20,272 nt of DNA. Source: Pelagophyceae sp. CCMP2097 (Eukaryota > Sar > Pelagophyceae). This document shows positions 8,201-17,200 of this stretch, piece by piece. The DNA is taken from positions 120,639 through 140,910 of the forward strand of contig MU657275.1 of the NCBI GenBank assembly GCA_026770575.1, in the 5' to 3' direction. The notes below the pieces were generated by a model. That model did not search any database and was not told where the DNA came from. It saw only the letters and a program-made list of their open reading frames with translations. Position 1 is the first letter of the stretch. Every line of letters starts with the position of its first letter. The position numbers and the translations under genes are program-made.

Positions 8201-11200
8201 GGTCCCAGAGGCGGCATCGTCTCGAGGGCGCGGTGCCCTCGGACGTTTTGAGGCCGGTTGAAACTGAGGGACCGTCGTCGTCGCCGTCGTCGAGTCTCGA
8301 AGTCCGTCTCGAGGAGGCCTCAAAGTGGGGGCCCAAAGTTTTTCTTCGGCCACTTTTCCAGGCGGCCTTGTCGACGGTTTTCGAGACGGCGCCTTGAACT
8401 GAGGGACCGATGGTCGAGGCGCATTGGTCGCCTTGCAGACGGCCCTCGGAATTCGTTGAAGGCGCCCTTCTCGACGGCCCAGACCGCCGTCGCAACAAGG
8501 GCGGTTGGGGCCCTTCTCCTCGAGAGCCCCGCCGACAAAGGCCCCGCCTCCAAGGCTCCGGTGAAAAGATGCCTCGAGAACGGCCGGTGCAGGCACCGGC
8601 CGGGGCCAAGGCAGGGCCGCAAAGTGCCCGCCGCAAAGTGCCCGACGGTCCCGGAGATGGGCCCAGAAACTCTTGCCCCCCGCTGGCAGAGGTCCGTCTA
8701 CAAAGGCGCCGGGTGCCTCGGTCCAGAGGCGGAATCGAGGCCGGGTGATCGAGGCGGGTGATCGAGGCGCCGTGATCGAGGCGCCGTGATCGAGGCGGCG
8801 TGATCGAGGCGGCGTGATCGAGGCGGGTCATCGAGGCGGGGTGATCGAGGCGGTGGATTCGAGGTTGAGAGTCCCCATGGGTGCCGGAGCAAGGCCTCGC
8901 ACTTGAGACACCAAAAAGACGCTCCGGAAGCGGCCCTCGAAAGGTCCCTCTCACAGGTCCCTCTCCGCAAGGTTCCTCCGCAAGGTTCCTCCGCAGGGCC
9001 CTCTTGAACGGCCCTTGCGGAGAGTCTCTCTCGGCGTCTCTGGGGAGTCCATTCCAAGGGCCATCGGGCCCTCTCCAGTGCCCTCTGAAAGGCCGGAGAC
9101 ACGGGCCCCACGACTCTTCCTTTCCGTCGGCCGGTTGGAGTGAGCAGCCAATTTGAAGCGTCCGACATTTTGAGACGATGCATGGAGGACGGGCCCTGAA
9201 AACGATGCCGCTGCACGGTCTCTGTACGGCCCCGGGGCAACGTGGAAACAGGGCTCTCCTTCAACGGCCCCTCTGGACAGTCGCTCTGAAGGGGGCGGCC
9301 CTTCGTACTTCATCCTGCAACGTCGGCCTCTTTTCAGGCGGTCCCTCTGGATTGTCCCATCTGAGAGGTGCTTGCGGACAGTTTGCAAGGTCTGCCCCTC
9401 TGAGACGAGTCCTCTGCGAGGCCCTTACAACGATTTTCAAGGGCCCCGTTCGACGGCCCCGGTGAACGGTCTGTCGGCTTGAAGATTTCGGCCATTGGAC
9501 CAAGTGCAATCTAGGCCTGCAAGCCGCCATGTGCCTCTGGTGCGGCCCTTTCAGACAAGGCTGCATCCCCGAAAAGCCAAATTGCCCAAATACGACCAGG
9601 TACGAGGGCCACGCCGGCGCCGACGCCGAGCTGCGGCGCGGCGCCCACAGCGCGTGGACCACGCAGTTCGCCACGGCAGCGGCCGACGACGCGCGTCTGG
9701 CAGCGCCGTGTGCAACTGGAAAAAGTCGTGCATTTTTCGACTAGGCGCGGTGCCCCGACTCGTCCGTCTTCTCGCTCCTCATTGCCCCGACGCAGCGCCT
9801 CGTGCGGCAGCAGCTCTTTCTGCAGCGCCTGTCTAAAGCGACGCCTGCGGGCCACGCCGACTTTGACGCGTTGAAGCGCGCCGAGAAACGGTGCGGCCAT
9901 CTTCCAACGTCTGCCTACATCTTTTGGTGCCGGGCATCGAAAAGTGCACCCGCTCCAAGCCCAGAGTGCCCAAATGCCACGTCTCCTGCCACGTCGTCTG
10001 CGGGCGGCCCAAAGGGCGGGCGCTGACGAGGTCGACTAGAGCGACGTTGCAAAACAAAGAGGCCGCCGAAAGAGGCAGGAGCCCACCCTTCAAGGGGAAG
10101 AGGCCGGCCAAGTGGCATTTGCGCAAGTCCGGGGAGCTCCTTTTGCCTCTGCGCAGTCGCTTTCGAGGGCCCGACGAACGGCAGAAGAGACGGCCCCGAA
10201 GACAAGGTCCCGAAGAGAGGGCAATACGGTCCCGAAGACAGGGCAATACGGTCCCTCGAAACGGCGCCTCGAGAAGCCGCCTCTTGGTGGCCTTTGGTCC
10301 CTCGAAATGACATCTCTCAAAGGCCCGACGAGATGATCAGACGGCCCCGAGGAAGCGGCCCCTCGAAGCCGATCCATTCTCGACGGCGCCTTTTGGACGG
10401 CATGTCGAGACGGCGCAACGTGTTTCGAAATCGCCCCTCGCCACGGCCCCTCGAGACGGCCTCTCCGGACGGCCCTTTGAGAGCGCCCCTCGAGACGGCC
10501 CCTTGAGACGGCGCCTCGAAACGGCGCCTCGAAACGGCGCCTTGAGACGGCCCCTTGAGACGGCGCCTCGAAACGGCCCCTCGAGACGGCGCCTCGAAAC
10601 GGCGCCTCGAAACGGCGCCTCGAGACGGCGCCTCGAGACGGCGCCTTGAGACGGCGCCTCGAGACGGCGCCTCGAAACGGCGCCTCGAGACGGCGCCTCG
10701 AAACGGCGCCTTTTTTCCGAGTCAGCCCTACAACAAGGCCACTCTCGCCGGCCCCTCGAAGCGGTCCGTTCAAACGCCCCTTGCAGACGACGACTTGAAA
10801 CGGTGGCTTTGGAGGCCTTTGGGAGGGCCGCCGCTCGAAAGTTGCGTGGAGCCGTCCGATTGAAGAGGCCTTGCGGGAACTTGCGGTTCAAGGGCATCTC
10901 AAGAGAGGCCTTTGGACTTTTGCATCTCTGCCTTGCTGTCAAACCTCCGGATGCGGCGCCGTTCTCGCCAGGAGCAGGGATGGTGTATTTGAACTCAAAT
11001 GGCCTTTATTGGGCGAGATGGCCGTCGTCAAGAGGTTTGGGCGACGGCCCATCCCGCGCGTCGGCGGCCAAAACGCGCAAACCATACGCGCGGGTGCAAG
11101 GGCAAACCCGTCCCTGCTTGCGGAGGGTCCCTCGGAGGACTGCTTGGGCGGACACTTTGACACTTCGCTTTGGAAAAGTCGAGGGACCCTCTGTGAGGGT

Positions 11201-14200
11201 CGCTCCCTCGGGCACTTGCTCGACGGTCCCAAAGGACAGTCGCTCTTTACGGTCTCTCGGAGGGTCGGTCGACTTGCCGAGGGCGGACCCACCGGGCGGT
11301 TCCGTCGGACGATTTCTTCTGGGCAGGGCTTTTGGAGAGTCGCAAAGGGCGGTACAAGCCCTCTAAGAACCGTCGCTTTGAAAGGCGGTCCCTTTGAGAA
11401 CGGTCCCGTCTGACGGTCCTTGAGAACAGTCTCTTCGACACCGGGCCCGTTCTCGAACCACATCCCGTGCTTTGGAACACTCAAGGGACCCCGGTAGGGC
11501 CCGAGCAAGTGTCTCTGGCATCGGAACCCTGCGTCGGAAAAGGGCCCTTGAAAGAGGCCGAGCAAGTGACCCTGCATTCGGCCGGGGTCGCCAAAGAGGG
11601 CCCGTTTGCGATTGTGCCAAAGGGTTTTCCCAACGACCACGGCCGCCTCGTCGGGTTCCCAACGACCGCACCCGCTGAGGTCGAGGTTTGGGCGCACTCG
11701 CCGCGCGTCGGCGGGCAAGGCCAAAACGCGCAAACCCGGCAAACCAGACGCTAAGGGTTCAAAGGCGCATGACGAGGCGCGCGAATCATCGAGGCGCGGG
11801 CATCTAGAAACCCTTCTCGAAACGCGCTGCACCGCCGGGAGCACCGAAGCTCATGGAAAGCCCCGAAAAGTGCAAGGTCAAAACGAGGCCAAGCTAGGTG
11901 GAAAGAGCCCCGAAAACTAGGTGGATTTCCATTTTGGAGGAGTGCAACATCGTGGCAGGCGCGTCTGCCGTTTCTCGGCGCACGGCCGAGATCGCCTCGC
12001 TCCTGGACGGCGCGCCGGCGACGTGCGCCGTCACGGCGGCGGGGCGCAAGCTCACGCACGAAGGTCCGTGAGTGAAAACTTGAAATTTTTTTAAATCGAA
12101 AAACCCGCAGGCTCGCTCACGAAGATTGGCAACGCGACGGTGCGGCGGCGGGGTCAGAGGCTTCTTTTTGTCTTTTGGTCGCGGCGCAGGTCTCTCGAGG
12201 CACAGGTCCCTCGACTGCCGGCCCGTGTGCGAGATGCCGTCTCCGGGTCGCTTGAAGGAGCGCTTCCGGCCGCTTCTTGGGACCCGATGAGGGTCCTCAA
12301 GGGCGGTGCCTCGGCAGTCCCTTTGGCCGGGAACCCGGCGGGCCCTCTGCGAGGGTGAATTGGGTGATCGCTAAAGGCTTCGTCCTTTGGATCGGGCCCT
12401 TTGGCCGCTTGTTTGGCCGGCCCTCTCTCATTCGACTCGAATTCGACGGCCCCCAGACGACGTTTTTGAGGGCCCGTCGATGCGTTGGACGGTCCAAAGG
12501 AAGGGCCGAGAAGAGCGCCCAAGAAAGGCGGCTCTGACATGCTCGAGACGCCCAAAGAGACGCCCAAAGAGACGGCGGTCCAAAGGTCAAAGAAGGCGGT
12601 CCTTTTCGGCGGCTCTTCAGACGATGCTGGAGACGGGCCGGGTCAACGGCGGTCTTGGCGGCCCGGGATGCGGCGTGCCTGATAAGACGGTGTATGAGAA
12701 CGGTCTCTTGAGGGCCCGCTGAGAACGGTCTCAAAACGACCTCGAGACGGTCATCGTTTTCCCGCCGTCCTCAAAGAGGGTCCTTTTTCTCGGGCCCTCG
12801 AAACGGCCCTTGAGACGGTCCTCGGCAAGGCCTCAAAGTCCTTGAGAGTCGATTCCAGAGCCTCCGACGACGCCGACGGCGCGTCTTCTTCGAGCCTCCA
12901 ACAACTCCGGGGTCGTGGAAAGGTATGGCCCAAGGAGAAATCCGACGGTGTTGGCGAGACGACGAGTGGTGGAGCGGTGATCCAAAAGGGCCCCCCTGGC
13001 GGCCAAAGACCCGAGAAGACGGTCTATTCGACGTTTTCGAGGCGGGTTCGTCGAGGCCGTCCTGGCCCTTTGACGCTCGAGCACGGCCTTGAAGACGGGG
13101 CTTGAAGACGGCGCTCCTTCAGAGTCTCCCAGACGGCGCCGAAGACGGCCGTCTCGAAAGGAGGCCGTCCTCTTTGAGGGCCCTTTCCAACGGCCCAAAG
13201 GCCGAGGAGGCGCCCAAAGGTCTTGAGACGTCGGAAGAGACGGCTTCTTCGAGACGGTCCGAACGACGGTTCCGGCGAGACGGGCCTTTTATGCGGCCTC
13301 GGGGCGGTCCGAGGACATGGCCTCGAAACTCGAGGCGAGGCGGGCCGAAGAGATGGCCCCGAAACGACATGGTCCTCGAGGCGGGCCTCGAGGCGGGCCT
13401 CGACCCTTGGATGGCCTCGAGATGGTCCTGAAGACTGGCTCTCTGCATCGTCTTCCAGACGGCGTCTGGCCACGAGGCGGCCCTGAAGACGGCCCTGAAG
13501 ACGGCCCTCGAGGCGGCCTCGAGGCGGCCTCGAGGCGGCCCAAAGGTCTTCAGACGTCCTCGAGGCGATTCCGCCGAGACGGCCCCGAAACGATCTTCTC
13601 GAGGCGGCCCTTCTTGGCGGCCCTTTCTTGGCGGCCCGTCTCGACGGGAGAAGAGGCGCCCGTCGAGAACGGGTCCGTCTCCGGCGGTCCAGAAACGGGG
13701 CCACCTTTTTTGTTCAATGCCGACTTGAGACTCGCAAAACGAGCTTGACAGCGGCGTTTTTTCGGGCTGGCACTTTGGGCGGCCACGCTCGGTGTTTGAC
13801 GACCGTCGGGTGTATCGACTGTCGCCGCGCGTCGTCAAAAATACCCACAAAATACCTCAGCGATGCTCCGAAATCCCCCCGAAATCCCAACGTCGAATAG
13901 GTGCGGCCGGATTATTTCTTCCTCTTCGAAACGCTCTCTGCGACGGAGCTGCTGCACACGCCCGGAGGCCGCGTCCGGCCGCGCACCCCGGGGAAGATGT
14001 CGATGACTGAAGAAGGGGCCCCGGGACGGTGCGGCGACGCACTCGAGCACTGGATTCGAAAAGAGGCTTTCGTTTGAAGACGGGAAGCCGGTCTCTCAGA
14101 CGTCTTCGAGACGGCCTTCGAGACGGTCTTCGAGACGGCCTTCGAGACGGCCTTCGAGACACGTCTTCGACGTCGTTGAGACGGCTTCAAAGACGACGCT

Positions 14201-17200
14201 CTCAGTGGCCCTCTCTTTGACGGCCCTCTCAAGCCGGCCATTGAGACGGCTCTCTCGGCGGCCTCTCCAAAGGCCCTCTCGACGGCGTCCTTTGGGGGTC
14301 TCTGAGACCCTGAACGTAGAGACGGACCCAAGTAGAGGAGACGGTCCGTTTCGACGGCGACTCGACGACGCTCTTCAAGGCGGTCTCTTGATGCGGCTCT
14401 TGATGCGGGCCTTGCGAATGTCCGTTCTTGGCGGCCTTGCCCTCGCGTCCCGTCTCGACGGTTGCCGAGATGCGGCCTTGAAGAATGGCCCTCTCCAGAG
14501 GCCTCGCCGAAAACGGCCCTCTTTGTGCGGCAGATTGTGCGGCAGATTGTCCTTCTTGGCGGCCTCGCAAGGGTCCTTCTTGGCGGCCTCGCCCGGGTCA
14601 GAAGTCGAGGCGGCCCGGGCCGGTCCTTCTTGACGGTCCTCGCAACAGTCGCAAGGCTTTCCAGATGGGGCCCGAACAAAACGCGCCCAAAGGACCATTT
14701 GGTGCCGGAAAAGCGCCTGGCAACCTCGGAGACGCGCCTTGATTTTCCCGGCATTTACACATGGCATTTACAGAAATTTTCCGGGCATTTTCCGGGCATT
14801 TTCCGGGCACCCGGGCATTGGATACGGTCTCCACAAGGGCCCCGAGGCAGTGGGTCCTTCTCCGCTGAGACGGTCTACGGGCCCTCGAAAACGGGCCCTC
14901 GAAAAGCTCCCTTGTCAACAGGCCCTCGAAGCACCCTCGCGACGGGCTGGGGAGAGGGCGGTCTCTGAAAACCCCAAGACGTACGTCCCTGGTCAAAGGT
15001 CCCTCTTTTCGGCGGTCCTTTGACGGTTCTCCGGGGGCCCTTTTTCCCCGGCGGCGTTCAAGTGAGAGCCGACGTTTTCGAAGACGCGGTCCAGACGGAG
15101 AGACGGCGTTTTGAGAGGCTCCCACTGCGTCGCCTCGAAGCCCACTGCCTCGAATCCCACGCTCGCGCCGTCGCCCAAAGTCAAAAGCGGCGGGGTGCCC
15201 AACGGGTCGTGCCCGGTGCGCACGACGGTCCGGTAGGTCGCCGCCGGACGCGGCGGGGCGCTTCGCTTTCAAGCGGTTCCTCCGCGTGCTGCACGTCGAG
15301 GACGTTGATTTGCCGGCGCCGTGCAACGTTTTTGCGCACACAACGAAAACGCGCCGACCGCGCAGGTCGAGCTGCTCGACGACGTCTCGGAAGGCTCGCG
15401 CGGCGACGTACGAGGCCGCGCCCTTTGTGCGCTCCAAACGCCCCGCGGAGCGGCAGTCGGCAATGTCGGGCTCCTCGGGCCTCGGGCAGCACGTTTTCGG
15501 CGCGCCCTGGATTCGGTGGATTCGGAGGTTGCCGAGTGGATTCGGCCGACTGTCGTGCCTGCGCGGCCCTCGATGCGGTGACCCGCGATGGGCGCCGTCT
15601 CAGAGGCCCAAGAGCTGCCTTTGCTCCAAGACTGGGCTGACAAAGGGACGACTTGTCCCAGACCCAGCGGGCCATGCTCGGTCCCTCGTCGACGGTCTGA
15701 TGTGCTCGGTCCCTCGTCGGCGGTCTTCTGCGTCCCCCCTCGACTTTTGCGGTTCCGCCCTCGACTTTTCTGGATTCCACTCGAGGCGGTCTCCTCCTCG
15801 ACGGCCCCTATTCGATCAGAGGCCTTGTCGGGCCCCGTCCTCCGGCCATCCAGACGTGCGAGGGGCGGGGTGCGAATAGGACCAAACGCACCGCAAATCG
15901 GACCTCTTCACGAGACGGTGTCAGAGGATTCGCCTTTCGCGGGCGGGGTGCGAGTGGTGCGACGAGGCGGGGTAAGAACGGTGTCTTCGTTGCGACGTCG
16001 CCTGACCTTGGATGGATTCAGTCGGACCGCCCTCACATCTTGCCGCATTTCCACCTTTAGCAGGGACCCTGTCACCTCGTTGCGCGGTTCTCTTTGCAAA
16101 GGGGATGACCTAGATGGGTGTCGTGCACCGGGTCTCATGATGAGGGGCTTTGTTCTTAGGGTTGTCGGAAAAGTGGCGCAACCTCGGTAAACTTGTATCG
16201 GGGAAGCCGTTTTGGGGCCTGATCCCGCCCAAAGGACATGGTCGTCCCCAAAACGGCCCTCGCAACGGCATTTTTCGAACAAACGCGGCCCCAGAGACGG
16301 CCCCTCGAGCTGCGTCCTTCTCAAGACGAGATCCGGAGAGGCCCTGGATTTCGGCTCGTCTCGACAATGCCCTTTTCGGCGAGGCTCTGACGGAAGGGGC
16401 CCCATGGAGAGGCGGGGTCCGAGGAGGAGGTCAATAGGGGCCTCGAGATGCGAGGGCTCAAGGGTCCTCAAAACGCCAAACGGGCCGAGAATCGGCGCCG
16501 TCGATTTGGGCGGTCCCTTCTTGCCGCCCCCCTCGACCTGGGACCTCTACGGGCCCTTGTTGGCGGTCTCTGGGACGGTCCCAAGTTGCGGGAGAGGCGG
16601 CCTCCCGACAAACGGTCCTCCCTTCAACGGAGTCCCGTCCGGCCCCCTTGGTCGACGCCACTCTGTTGACCTCGGCCCCGTCTCGATGGCCGCCCAGAGG
16701 CCGGTTTGCCGAGGATGCGCCGCCAAAGCACCTCCGATGCCCCGAAAACGCGCTGGAGACGGGGGGCGGACTGTTTCCGACACCCCTGTCGGCGGTCCTT
16801 TGATGCGGCCCTTGGTCCTCCGGCCTTTGGCGCCAACCCCGCATCGTCTTGAAACCAGGTGCGAAAGTCGTTTGTGTCCTCGGCCGAGTCCCAACTGGTC
16901 TTGCGCTTCGTCGCCGCCGACCCCAACGACACCAAGCTGGGCCACATCTACTCGCTCCTCGGGACGTGCGTTGATGCGCGTCGCCATTTTTTATTTGTGT
17001 GGCCATTTTTAAAAATGATGCGTCGCCATTTTTAAGAATGAAACCAGGCGGTCCAACGTGACGCAGTGGAAGCGGAGCTGCGCGGCCGCCTTGGGCAAAA
17101 AGGGCAACGAGTGGAAGCTTCGCTTCAAGGGCGACGTCACGGTACGCGAACCCGGGGGGCGACGGCACCGGCGCAAGCGGCCTGTCCACGGTATCCCGAA

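Larger units (their letters stand above)
14072..16858 (+). other. RhoGEF intron 10 (up to 2787 nt), repeats plus antisense island
   Basis: It holds a 12-bp array at 14101-14162, GACGG-type repeats to about 15000, and three tandem copies of GGGCATTTTCC near 14784-14815. An antisense coding-like island (15058-15473) follows, then further repeat-derived sequence. Its acceptor is TTGAAACCAG at 16858. It may contain one more RhoGEF exon. Confidence 0.6.

Noticed and set aside
9540..9599. GC donor at 9560 extending the micro-exon with VPLVRPFQT
   Set aside because: A standard GTGCGG donor at 9540 exists and yields LQAAMCLWYEGH, a better DH helix, with correct phase on both sides.
10486..10710. CRISPR array
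   Set aside because: Units of 13 bp follow without unique spacers, lie in a eukaryotic intron and have no cas genes nearby.
12140..12189. Read-through of exon 9 giving VRRRGQRLLFVF as PH strand 2
   Set aside because: The segment begins with the common GTGCGG donor, and exon 10 at 13901 supplies a better strand (YFFLF) in the correct phase.
15304..15330. P-loop NTPase signature GAGKST in the antisense exon
   Set aside because: Only the short match is present. No preceding hydrophobic strand with the usual spacing and no Walker B region were found, and the splice junction cuts the motif.
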